Shown: piece after piece, positions 48,677-56,608 of the stretch
Layout of the letters: every line of letters begins with the position of its first letter
Position numbering within the stretch: position 1 is the stretch's first letter
NCBI GenBank assembly: GCA_018831195.1
Contig: JAHJDP010000095.1
Location: 1-64,000 of the forward strand
DNA: 64,000 bases
Origin: Candidatus Eisenbacteria bacterium
Lineage (GTDB): Bacteria; Eisenbacteria; RBG-16-71-46; CAIMUX01; JAHJDP01
Direction: 5' to 3'
Program-made: the position numbers and the translations under genes
Notes under the pieces: model-generated
What the model was told of the DNA's origin: nothing
The model's database searches: none
What the model saw: the letters and a program-made list of their open reading frames with translations, nothing else

Positions 48677-50017
48677 TTAGCCGGGAGGGCCCGACGATTT
48701 CCGATTTCTGCGACCGTCATAGATCTGCTGGATATCTATATCCTTGTAGTAATGCCGCAGGATTTGGAGGTAATTGTATCCTTGGCGGGACATCTCCATG
48801 GCCCCGGTCTGGCACAGCCCCACACCATGTCCAAACCCACCGCCTTCAAGGACCATGAAACACCGGCCTTTCTCCTCCTTTTTCCTGAGCGCGCCGATGA
48901 AGGAGGAGCGCAACGGGGCGCCATTCGTTCGGCGGAGGACCCATCGAACCTCATCACCCCGAACGATATAGCGGCCACTCTGGGTCCAGACCCCCAATTC
49001 GGCGACACGCCCCGAAGGCGTCCGGCTGAGGATGGTCATCTTCTCGACGGGACCGGGGTCCTTTCCCTTGAGCTTGTCCTGACTGCGCCAGAGGTTTTTT
49101 CGGACAACCTCATACAACTCATGGCAATCCCAGACCTCCTCCCACCGGTAGTAGGGGGCCTTGGAGCAGAAATCCTCCCCATTCTGACTATCCTTCCGGG
49201 CCCGGAGATAGGGGAAATCCCCCCCTTTCGGCCAGACCGCAGAAGCCGAAGCCGTCTTGCCGGCGCAGGTGGAGCTATAATTGGCGCGGATGATCCGGCC
49301 CTTATAGAGCGCCACAATCCCCCATGTGGATTCCACGGCTTCATTCGCCCTGGGATCCTCCCCATCCATCCCCAGATAGACCTGATCCGCCTCGCTGGGA
49401 AGCAGGTCAAAAGGCCCCTCCCGCCGTTGAGCCATTTGATAGAGGGTATAGCTGCGGGCGGCGACGGCCTGGGCCTTGAGCGCATCGAACCCCTTCTCGC
49501 CGGGCCGGCCCAGTTCCGCCGGCAACACCCCTTTCAAGTAGGATTCGAGCCCCACGGCATTGATAATTCTGAGCGTTCCCCCCTCAATCGATTCGAGGAT
49601 GAACTCACCCCGGTACTTCGCACCATCCAAGCACAATGGTGTCCGGGGATCCTCGGGATAAATATAGACCTTTTCCTTAAAAAGTCCCCGTGACAGCCCC
49701 GCATCATCGGATGCCTGTATCTGATGCCCATGAATTGTAAAAGTCCATCTTTCACCCGGATAGCCTCTTGTCGGGCGCCTGTGCGTCCCCCAACGCCCGA
49801 CACGAAAGGTTCCGGCGCAGGAAATAGAGATCTTGCGGGCTGTTTCAGAGAGAGCGATATAAACAACCGGCTCGGCGTGCGGAATATCGCCACCTAATGT
49901 ACAATGAGGCACACACTGGAAGAGGCCGCAAAGCAGCAGAAGACGGGCTCGATACCCAAGCACATGGATCTCTTGTAACGCCATCCGGATTCCCGCGAAT
50001 CTTGGAGTCTGCATCAT
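48677..50017 (-). CDS. SpoIID/LytB-domain protein, putative peptidoglycan lytic transglycosylase
   Basis: 446 aa. A hydrophobic N-terminal segment (about 24-42, RLLLLCGLFQCVPHCTLG) suggests export. The SpoIID domain is clear from about residue 150: NAVGLESYLKGVLPAELG, ALKAQAVAARSYTLYQM, NYSSTCAGKTASASAVWP and GGGFGHGVGLCQTGAMEMSRQG. SpoIID enzymes cut glycan strands and leave 1,6-anhydro-MurNAc ends. The ATG overlaps the stop of anmK by 4 nt, linking a producer of anhydro-MurNAc to the kinase that recycles it. The alternative start further in (MALQEIHV) is possible. Confidence 0.88.
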   Translation of the reverse strand: MMQTPRFAGIRMALQEIHVLGYRARLLLLCGLFQCVPHCTLGGDIPHAEPVVYIALSETARKISISCAGTFRVGRWGTHRRPTRGYPGERWTFTIHGHQIQASDDAGLSRGLFKEKVYIYPEDPRTPLCLDGAKYRGEFILESIEGGTLRIINAVGLESYLKGVLPAELGRPGEKGFDALKAQAVAARSYTLYQMAQRREGPFDLLPSEADQVYLGMDGEDPRANEAVESTWGIVALYKGRIIRANYSSTCAGKTASASAVWPKGGDFPYLRARKDSQNGEDFCSKAPYYRWEEVWDCHELYEVVRKNLWRSQDKLKGKDPGPVEKMTILSRTPSGRVAELGVWTQSGRYIVRGDEVRWVLRRTNGAPLRSSFIGALRKKEEKGRCFMVLEGGGFGHGVGLCQTGAMEMSRQGYNYLQILRHYYKDIDIQQIYDGRRNRKSSGPPG

Positions 50018-51210
50018 GGAATGTACACCCCGAGGATTTGGGCTGACCGGGCCCCGGTGACTTGTGGCAGGTGGGCGCGGTTGCCGCAGACCGCCTCACT
50101 CCCCAGCCAAGCAAAGAGCCCGGCTTCTTTGCTGTCTGCCGTCATTCCCTTCTCTAGAAACGGAACGAGCTTCAATCCCAAGGACAATCCTTCCTTTCGG
50201 AGGACCGCGACAAGGGCCGGGTTGCGGGCTCCACCACCACTGATCACGAGACGCCGTGGATGATAGCGGTCAGGAATTTCTTCTCTCAGCGCTGCCGCGA
50301 CGGATCGTGCGATGAGAAGAATCCCGGTCGCCAAATGATCGGAGAGAGAACGCCGCGGACCATCACATCTTATGAATCGCCGGATAAATTCAGGGCCGAA
50401 ATCCTCCCGCCCCGTCGAACGAGGGGGCGGCTTGTGATAGAAGGGGTGCTGCAGCAGCGTGCGAACAACTTCTTCACGGGAACGCCCATCACGGGATAAC
50501 CGCCCCCCCCGGTCGTAGGGTAGACCGCCCAGCAACCGGCAAAGACCATCCAAGAGAAGATTGCAGGGCCCGATATCGAATCCGATGACCTCTTCCGGAC
50601 GGCCCCCCGCCGGCACCATCGTTAGATTTGTAATACCCCCAAGATTCAGCGCGACCGTATCTTCAGGGCAATCTTTGAAAAGAAGATAGTCGAAGGCAGG
50701 GGTCAAGGGAGCGCCTTGTCCACCGGCCGCGATATCGGCCGCGCGGAAGTCGGCAACCACCGGCAAATCCGCGGCGACCGCGATCGAATGAGGATGGCCA
50801 AGTTGCAGAGTCGCGGCTGTCCCCGGTCGATGACCAGGAGTATGCCAAACCGTCTGTCCATGCGAAGCGACAAGATGAACCGTCAGGGAATGCCGCCGCG
50901 CCCACTGAATCATTGTCCGCGCCGACCGGCCCATAAACCGACCCAAGGCCATATCGGTCTGAACAAGATCCTCGGTAAGGACCGAGTTACGCTTGGTTGG
51001 ATCGGTCAGCCGGTTGAGAAGAGAGTGGATTTGGTTTTTAAGATCCGGGGGAAAAGGGACGGATCGGAAGCGCAGGGACCGGATTTTGGAAGACCATCCA
51101 TCTCCCCGCACTTCCAATAAAATGAGATCCAGGCCATCGGCCGAAGTTCCGGAATTAAGCCCGACAACCCTTCGAACCCGAGCACGGGCTGCTTTCTGTA
51201 AACGATCCAT
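50014..51210 (-). CDS. anmK: Anhydro-N-acetylmuramic acid kinase
   Basis: 398 aa. The N-terminal phosphate-binding loop reads VVGLNSGTSADGLDLILLEV (usually GTSxDGID). Other family motifs are ASHGQTVWHTPG, VVADFRAADIAAGGQGAPL, ALNLGGITNLT, GFDIGPCNLLLD and VISGGGARNPALV. AnmK hydrolyses the anhydro bond and phosphorylates MurNAc to MurNAc-6-phosphate in the cytoplasm. MurQ, the next enzyme, is encoded about 840 bp upstream on the same strand. The overlap with the SpoIID gene suggests coupled translation. Confidence 0.95.
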   Translation of the reverse strand: MDRLQKAARARVRRVVGLNSGTSADGLDLILLEVRGDGWSSKIRSLRFRSVPFPPDLKNQIHSLLNRLTDPTKRNSVLTEDLVQTDMALGRFMGRSARTMIQWARRHSLTVHLVASHGQTVWHTPGHRPGTAATLQLGHPHSIAVAADLPVVADFRAADIAAGGQGAPLTPAFDYLLFKDCPEDTVALNLGGITNLTMVPAGGRPEEVIGFDIGPCNLLLDGLCRLLGGLPYDRGGRLSRDGRSREEVVRTLLQHPFYHKPPPRSTGREDFGPEFIRRFIRCDGPRRSLSDHLATGILLIARSVAAALREEIPDRYHPRRLVISGGGARNPALVAVLRKEGLSLGLKLVPFLEKGMTADSKEAGLFAWLGSEAVCGNRAHLPQVTGARSAQILGVYIP

Positions 51211-51258
51211 GAGATTCAGCCACCGGCCGACCGCCGGGAAAGATTCGGTCGATCCTGC

Positions 51259-51924
51259 TTATTGGCTGGCACCCGAAATACGGAAGACAACTCCAAGGCG
51301 GACATCGAACATGTGATAGGGATCGATACCATGGAAAAGGTCATCCGTCGTGACGTGGTGATAAACCACGGCGGTTGTCAATGCCACCTTGTCACTCTTC
51401 TTCCATACAAGATGAGCCCCGCTATTCAAGCCGAGAACTGTGTCGGATTTCTCAAGTCCGAGGTCGCTCCATTCCCAGTTCAGGGCATAGGCTCCAATTC
51501 CGAAGGAAAACCACATCGAAGTATTCCGGTGCTTCTTCTGGCACCAGGGAGCCTTCATAAAAACTTGACCGATCCAGGGAACGACGGTGAAGTCAGTGGC
51601 CGGTCCAAGACAGCAGAGCTCTTCATTTCTCACACCGGGATCATGCCACGGCTCATCCCCATGTCTGGCCCGGTCACTATGCTTCCGCATGCCCATCTCA
51701 ACCCCGATGGCCCAGTTGGGCGAGACCGGTTGGATGTATCCCAGCGCCCATCCCGCGGCGGGTTTATAGAGCTCCTCGAGATCATCGGCGAAACCAACCC
51801 ACATGAAGTCTCCGTAGAGGCTCCCATCCCGCAAACCACCAGCCCATGTTGCCTGAACCCCGAGCAGAAGTGATAGAATCACTGTTGTCAGCCCTAAGGT
51901 CCTGATTATCCTTGTGCCTTTCAT
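51259..51924 (-). CDS. Small outer-membrane beta-barrel-like protein
   Basis: 221 aa. A signal peptide (about 1-28, ending ATWA) precedes a protein of alternating strands with many aromatic residues (GWALGYIQPVSPNWAIGVEMG, MWFSFGIGAYALNWEWSD, HMFDVRLGVVFRISG). Four cysteines lie in the middle (LCCLG, PWCQKK and near by). It is not recognised as a named family. AGGAGGTACGA precedes the ATG. Its place between murQ and anmK hints at a role in the cell envelope or passage of wall fragments, which is inference. Confidence 0.7.
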   Translation of the reverse strand: MKGTRIIRTLGLTTVILSLLLGVQATWAGGLRDGSLYGDFMWVGFADDLEELYKPAAGWALGYIQPVSPNWAIGVEMGMRKHSDRARHGDEPWHDPGVRNEELCCLGPATDFTVVPWIGQVFMKAPWCQKKHRNTSMWFSFGIGAYALNWEWSDLGLEKSDTVLGLNSGAHLVWKKSDKVALTTAVVYHHVTTDDLFHGIDPYHMFDVRLGVVFRISGASQ

Positions 51925-52052
51925 TCGTACCTCCTGAAGGATCTTCTAGACCAGCAGCAGGCTATCATGGGATCGAATTCCCTTCAACAAAAGCCTCTCT
52001 CTTCTTTGCCGAAGCTTGCCGGCGTCGACCTGTCAAAGGGCAACAACTTAAT

Positions 52053-53030
52053 CTATGAATTCGATTCCGGAATCGGCCGGGAATCGACACCCGATTCCTC
52101 CAAGGCTCTGCGCAAAAATCCATCATGCCGGGCGAGCAGCTGATGCGCCCGCCGGCGGGTCACCCCAGCCCGACCCATAAGAATCGCCACCTTGACGCTC
52201 CCCCCGGCCGACTTGAGGAGTTGCCCCGCTTGAGGCCGGGAAACCCCCGTTGTCTGCTGAACAAGACGGAGGGATCGCTCCCTCAACTTCAAGCTCCGGG
52301 CCTGCAAATCGACCATGAGGTTTCCAAAGACGCGCCCGGCCAAGACCATGGCCGTTGTGGTAATGAGATTGAGGATGATTTTTTGCGCCGTTCCCGACTT
52401 CATCCGTGTCGAGCCGGCGATAATTTCGGGGCCGACCCTGGGACGGATCACCAGATCGACCTCAGCCTCTTCAGGCCCAGGAGGATTGCAGTGAAGGAGC
52501 ACGGTCCGCGCTCCCCGGCGGCGGGCCTCTGAGAGGGCGGCCAAAACAAAGGGAGTCCGGCGGCTGGCGGCCAGCCCCACCACGATATCCGTCATTCCTG
52601 TCTCGAGACGGCGGATTTCCCTTCGAGCCGGAGCCCGTTCATCTTCGACGCCCTCCCGGGAGCGGACGAGGGTCCCTCTCCCCCCGGCAATCACGCCTAC
52701 AACTTGGCCCACGGGCACACCGAAGGTTGGAGGGCATTCGGCAGCCTCCAGAACACCGAGGCGGCCACTTGTCCCTGCGCCCACAAAAATCAACCGCCCA
52801 CCGCTCCGGAAGGCGGAAGCAGCCCACTCCGCCAGTGTCGCAATCTCAGGGAGAACCCCCTCCACGACGGCCGGTACGGTCGACATCTCCACATGAATCC
52901 GCTCCACAATCTCCCGGGCTGATAAAAGATCCAAATCCTGGTGCTCGGGATGAACCGATTCCGTGACCAATTCGGCCAGTAGATCGGCGACTGGCTTCCG
53001 CGGCTGGTTCGCTCGCCTTCTTTGGGCCAT
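52053..53030 (-). CDS. murQ: N-acetylmuramic acid 6-phosphate etherase
   Basis: 325 aa with a SIS sugar-isomerase fold. It contains VGAGTSGRLGVLEAAECPPTF, GVIAGGRGTLVRSREGVED, DIVVGLAASRRTPFV, STRMKSGTAQKIILNLITTTAMV and a C-terminal UBA-like helical segment. MurQ removes the lactyl ether from MurNAc-6-phosphate to give GlcNAc-6-phosphate and lactate. Together with AnmK it forms the core of MurNAc recycling. It is divergent from the fur gene across a 120-bp gap. Confidence 0.95.
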   Translation of the reverse strand: MAQRRRANQPRKPVADLLAELVTESVHPEHQDLDLLSAREIVERIHVEMSTVPAVVEGVLPEIATLAEWAASAFRSGGRLIFVGAGTSGRLGVLEAAECPPTFGVPVGQVVGVIAGGRGTLVRSREGVEDERAPARREIRRLETGMTDIVVGLAASRRTPFVLAALSEARRRGARTVLLHCNPPGPEEAEVDLVIRPRVGPEIIAGSTRMKSGTAQKIILNLITTTAMVLAGRVFGNLMVDLQARSLKLRERSLRLVQQTTGVSRPQAGQLLKSAGGSVKVAILMGRAGVTRRRAHQLLARHDGFLRRALEESGVDSRPIPESNS

Positions 53031-53079
53031 GCTGGTTGATCCTTTCGCACTTGATTTATGAGGAATACTTGTTGTAGTT

Positions 53080-53092
53080 TAGACTCAGTCTC
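53080..53092. promoter_or_regulatory. Palindromic operator candidate upstream of fur
   Basis: AGACT-C-AGTCT (53081-53091) is a perfect 11-bp palindrome, extended by matching flanking T/A bases. It lies 60 bp before fur and about 50 bp before the murQ start. It does not resemble the classical Fur box and may bind Fur, the DtxR-like protein, or neither. Confidence 0.35.
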
Positions 53093-53150
53093 AGGTTCAG
53101 CTAGAGTCCCTGAGTTCCGATGATTATATACACAGCCAAAGGGAACCGAT

Positions 53151-53615
53151 ATGTCTTCTGATGAAACCGCCATTTTGGCGCAATTCCGAGAATTCCTGGC
53201 GACGCGAAGCCTCCGGATGACGAAAGAGCGGGAATCGCTCGTTAGGGAAATCCTTCGCGCCCCCCGGCACTTTGAAGCGGAACAGCTGATCCAACGACTG
53301 CGCCGCAGCCGGCGCCGTGTCAGCCGGGCCACCGTCTACCGGACGCTGATGCTCCTGGAGGAATGCGGCATCCTTCGCAAGTCGACATTCGGCCATGATC
53401 GCAGCTTTTACGAAGCTGTTCTCAATGAGGGACATCATGATCACCTCATCTGTCTGAGCTGTGGATCCATTGAGGAGTTCCAATCGCCTCAAATCGAAGC
53501 CAACCAAACAAGGATCTGCCAAGACAGAGGGTTTGAGCTCATCGACCATGTCCATGAGATGTACGGCCTTTGCCCCAAATGCTTGATTAAATCTGAATCC
53601 CAGGCACAGGCGTGA
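53151..53615 (+). CDS. fur: Fur-family metal-dependent regulator
   Basis: 154 aa. A winged helix spans about 10-85 (TKERESLVREILRAPRHFEAEQL, then VSRATVYRTLMLLEECGIL). The metal motif HHDHLICLSCG follows, and a second CxxC near the C-terminus (LCPKC) gives a structural zinc site. It is of the Fur/PerR/Zur type; the feoB gene downstream (overlap of 4 nt) makes iron the likely metal. It starts at ATG 53151 with AAAGGGAA upstream. Confidence 0.93.
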   Translation: MSSDETAILAQFREFLATRSLRMTKERESLVREILRAPRHFEAEQLIQRLRRSRRRVSRATVYRTLMLLEECGILRKSTFGHDRSFYEAVLNEGHHDHLICLSCGSIEEFQSPQIEANQTRICQDRGFELIDHVHEMYGLCPKCLIKSESQAQA

Positions 53616-55753
53616 AGAAATCGATTGAATCAAAATCCCCCAATCCGCCTGAATCGACCCATTCCCTTCTTCTGGTGGGGCAATCCAATGTTGGCAAGAG
53701 CGCCATCTTTGGCGCCTTGACGAACCGTTATGTCGCGGTCTCAAACTATCCCGGTACAACGGTGGAGGTCACTCAGGGAGTCGCAAAGTTTAAGGACCGG
53801 GATGCGACCATCCTGGACACACCGGGAACGAACTCATTGCTTCCGATGAGTAATGATGAACGAGTGACACGGGATATCCTCATGACCCATCCTACGGCGG
53901 ATATCATCCAGGTCGGCGACGGCAAGAACCTTTCCAGAACCCTTCATTTGACATTAGAGCTGGCCGAGGCGGGCCGATCGATCGTGCTCGTCCTGAATAT
54001 GCTCGATGAAGCCCGGGCGCGGGGGATCCGGATCGATACGCAAAAGCTGCATCAACAAGTGGGATGTCCCGTTGTCGCCACCGTGGCGATACGACGCCAG
54101 GGGTTCCGGCAGCTGATTTCAACGCAACCCGCACCGGCCCACGCTGTGACGGCGATCCAATACCCCCTGGTCATCGAGCATGCCATCGCTGATTTGGAAG
54201 ACCTCTTGCCGTCTGATACGGGACTGACGCCTCGGGCCCTCGCCCTTCTCATTCTTCAGAGCGACGAGTCTCTGGCCGATTGGCTGCGCGAGAAACTGTC
54301 CCTGGAGATTTTGGGACGTTTGGAAGGGATCCGCGCCGTAACGGAACGCAAGGCCGGACGGCCTCTCAGCGAAATAATCTTTAACGCCCGAAATGAGAGA
54401 GTGGCCGCGATCCTGGACAAGTGTTTTCAACAAACGGTCCAGCGAACCTCTGGATGGAGCCGCCGTCTCGGAGGTTGGTCGAGTCATCCCGTCAAGGGTC
54501 TCTTCATCCTCGCCCTCATACTTTATTTTTCCTTTTGGTTCGTCGGTTTGCTGGGGGCCGGAACCCTGGTTGATCTCATGGAAACCGGGCTCTTTGGCCA
54601 AGCCATCAGCCCCCTCGCCATCAAGGCCACCGACAGCATCTTACCCTTCCCGCATCAGCATGATGTTGAGGAGACCGGTTGGGAATTAAAAATCCCCCTG
54701 ACCCCACAAACCTCGCTTCCGCTTGGAGTGGGTCATAAGACGGAAGCTCTACAGCCGACTTATACAATAACGGGCGAATTAACGAACCTTCAAAAATCCT
54801 TCCAGATTCTACACGATTTTCTCGTGGGACCTTTCGGCCTTTTCACCATGGCGCTGGCTTATGGATTTGCAATTATCCTTCCGATTGTGGGCACCTTCTT
54901 CCTGCTCTTCAGCCTCATGGAGGACTCCGGCTATCTTCCCCGATTGGCCGTCATGGTCAATTCACTCTTCCGCAAGATGGGGCTCAACGGCCGCGCGGTC
55001 CTTCCCCTTGTCTTGGGACTCGGCTGCGATACAATGGCCACAATGTCGACCCGGATCCTGTCAACGAGCAAGCAGCGTATCATCACAACACTTCTTCTGG
55101 CCCTGGTTATTCCCTGCTCCGCTCAACTGGGCGTCCTTCTGGCCATGATCAGCCGCCTGACGATTTACGGGGCGCTGATCTGGACCGCTACCCTGCTGGG
55201 AATTCTTTTCGGCGTGGGACACCTCGCTTCCAAGATCATCCCGGGACCCCCGGCTGATTTTCTGATGGAAATCCCGCCGTTGAGACGGCCGGTTCTTTCC
55301 AATGTCTTCCAAAAAACCGGAGCCCGCATCATCTGGTATCTCAGAGAGGTCATTCCTCTCTTTATTCTTGGGACATTTATCCTCTTTCTTTTTGATAAAT
55401 TCCAACTTCTGGGCTGGCTTCATCGAATGGGGGCTCCTGTTGTAGAGGGAGTCCTTGGACTTCCCCGGGAAACAACGGAAGCCTTTCTTATCGGATTTCT
55501 CCGGCGGGATTACGGAGCGGTCTTTCTCCTTGATGCGGCGACAGGACCCGATGCGATACTCAATACAGCACAGGTTCTCACCAGCATGATTGTCATAACC
55601 CTGTTTGTTCCATGTATTGCGAATGTTTTCATGATAATAAAGGAATTCGGATTTCGCGTCGCTCTCATCATGATGGCCTTTATTTTCCCCTTCGCTTTTC
55701 TCGTGGGGGGAATCATACAACGTCTGGTCGGGTGGCTGGGAATCCCGGTCTGA
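53612..55753 (+). CDS. feoB: Ferrous iron transport protein FeoB
   Basis: 713 aa from GTG 53612, overlapping the fur stop (GTGA). The N-terminal GTPase has G1 GQSNVGKSAIFGALT, G2 SNYPGTTVEV, G3 ILDTPGTNSL and G4 NMLDEARARG. The membrane part contains two Gate regions (FFLLFSLMEDSGYLPRLAVM and LREVIPLFILGTFILFLF) and GLGCDTMATMSTRIL. GQSNVGKS and the PGTNSL ending differ from the common GNPNCGKT and PGxYSL, so this belongs to a divergent FeoB subgroup. It imports Fe2+ across the inner membrane. No separate feoA gene exists; a FeoA-like domain is fused to the next gene. Confidence 0.94.
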   Translation: MKKSIESKSPNPPESTHSLLLVGQSNVGKSAIFGALTNRYVAVSNYPGTTVEVTQGVAKFKDRDATILDTPGTNSLLPMSNDERVTRDILMTHPTADIIQVGDGKNLSRTLHLTLELAEAGRSIVLVLNMLDEARARGIRIDTQKLHQQVGCPVVATVAIRRQGFRQLISTQPAPAHAVTAIQYPLVIEHAIADLEDLLPSDTGLTPRALALLILQSDESLADWLREKLSLEILGRLEGIRAVTERKAGRPLSEIIFNARNERVAAILDKCFQQTVQRTSGWSRRLGGWSSHPVKGLFILALILYFSFWFVGLLGAGTLVDLMETGLFGQAISPLAIKATDSILPFPHQHDVEETGWELKIPLTPQTSLPLGVGHKTEALQPTYTITGELTNLQKSFQILHDFLVGPFGLFTMALAYGFAIILPIVGTFFLLFSLMEDSGYLPRLAVMVNSLFRKMGLNGRAVLPLVLGLGCDTMATMSTRILSTSKQRIITTLLLALVIPCSAQLGVLLAMISRLTIYGALIWTATLLGILFGVGHLASKIIPGPPADFLMEIPPLRRPVLSNVFQKTGARIIWYLREVIPLFILGTFILFLFDKFQLLGWLHRMGAPVVEGVLGLPRETTEAFLIGFLRRDYGAVFLLDAATGPDAILNTAQVLTSMIVITLFVPCIANVFMIIKEFGFRVALIMMAFIFPFAFLVGGIIQRLVGWLGIPV

Positions 55754-55780
55754 GTCCCGGTCGAATAAAGAGAGAGATTA

Positions 55781-56608
55781 ATGACAACAGAAAAGAACAA
55801 CCCGGAAGAGAACGCGGGGGAACAAAACAACCGGAACGGATTACACCACCATGCCGGCAGAAGGGAAACATTCCGGCGGGAAGAACGATTGGATGAGGGA
55901 TTGGAGTGTCTTTATGTCCTTCGCGAAAACAGACTCTGCGGGAAAGAGGATTTTCTCAAAAGGTGTTCAGAACCTGATCCAGAGCAGCTCCTGAAGGATC
56001 TTTCGGAAGAGAAGTACCTTACGATCGAAGCTGGATCCATCACCCTCACGCCGGCCGGTGAAAAGAGGGCGCGGAATATCCTCAGACGGCACCGGCTCGC
56101 GGAGACCCTCTTTCAGGATTTCCTATGTATGAGTGAAAGGGATATGGAAACAGGAGCTTGTGCTTTTGAGCATCTGCTGACGGAGGAGGCTGTCCAGCGG
56201 GTTTGTACATTTCTTGGCCACCCCTCACAATGCCCGCACGGCCGGCCAATCCCTCCCGGCGATTGCTGTCGCATCTTCAACGGCGCCAAGGATGAATCCT
56301 CGTTTGTCATTCCTCTGGCAAATTTAAATGTAGGTCAGTGGGGGAAAATAGTCTTTATGAGTCCTGGGCCGAGAAAGAGAATCGCACATCTCAGTCAATA
56401 CGGCATTGTCCCACAGGCCGTGATACAACTATTCCAGCAGCGCCCTTCTCTCTTGATTCGCATAGGCCAAACGGATTTGGCTATTGATGAGGATATCGCC
56501 AAGCAGATCTTCGTTCAACCCTGTACAACACCGCCCATTGAGGGAGAGGAACCTCAGGCGACGCGGGGTTGGGGGTTCCGGCGCCGGCTTCGCCGACGCG
56601 GCCGGTAA
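55781..56608 (+). CDS. DtxR-family metalloregulator with FeoA domain
   Basis: 275 aa. A polar N-terminus (1-35) precedes a winged helix (about 40-95: YVLRENRLCGKEDFLKR). The DtxR dimerisation helices follow with metal ligands in RHRLAETLFQDFLCMSERD, ETGACAFEHLLTEEAVQRV and GHPSQCPHGRPIPPGDCC. Residues about 175-250 form an SH3-like FeoA domain (IPLANLNVGQWGKIVFMS). An arginine-rich tail follows. It is probably an iron- or manganese-dependent repressor with the FeoA function built in, 28 bp after feoB. Its last 55 bp overlap the convergent sigma-54 activator gene. Confidence 0.87.
   Translation: MTTEKNNPEENAGEQNNRNGLHHHAGRRETFRREERLDEGLECLYVLRENRLCGKEDFLKRCSEPDPEQLLKDLSEEKYLTIEAGSITLTPAGEKRARNILRRHRLAETLFQDFLCMSERDMETGACAFEHLLTEEAVQRVCTFLGHPSQCPHGRPIPPGDCCRIFNGAKDESSFVIPLANLNVGQWGKIVFMSPGPRKRIAHLSQYGIVPQAVIQLFQQRPSLLIRIGQTDLAIDEDIAKQIFVQPCTTPPIEGEEPQATRGWGFRRRLRRRGR

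Noticed and set aside
48674-49693. 339-aa open frame opposite the SpoIID gene
   Set aside because: A long frame caused by GC-rich codon bias in the real gene; the SpoIID motifs on the other strand are decisive.
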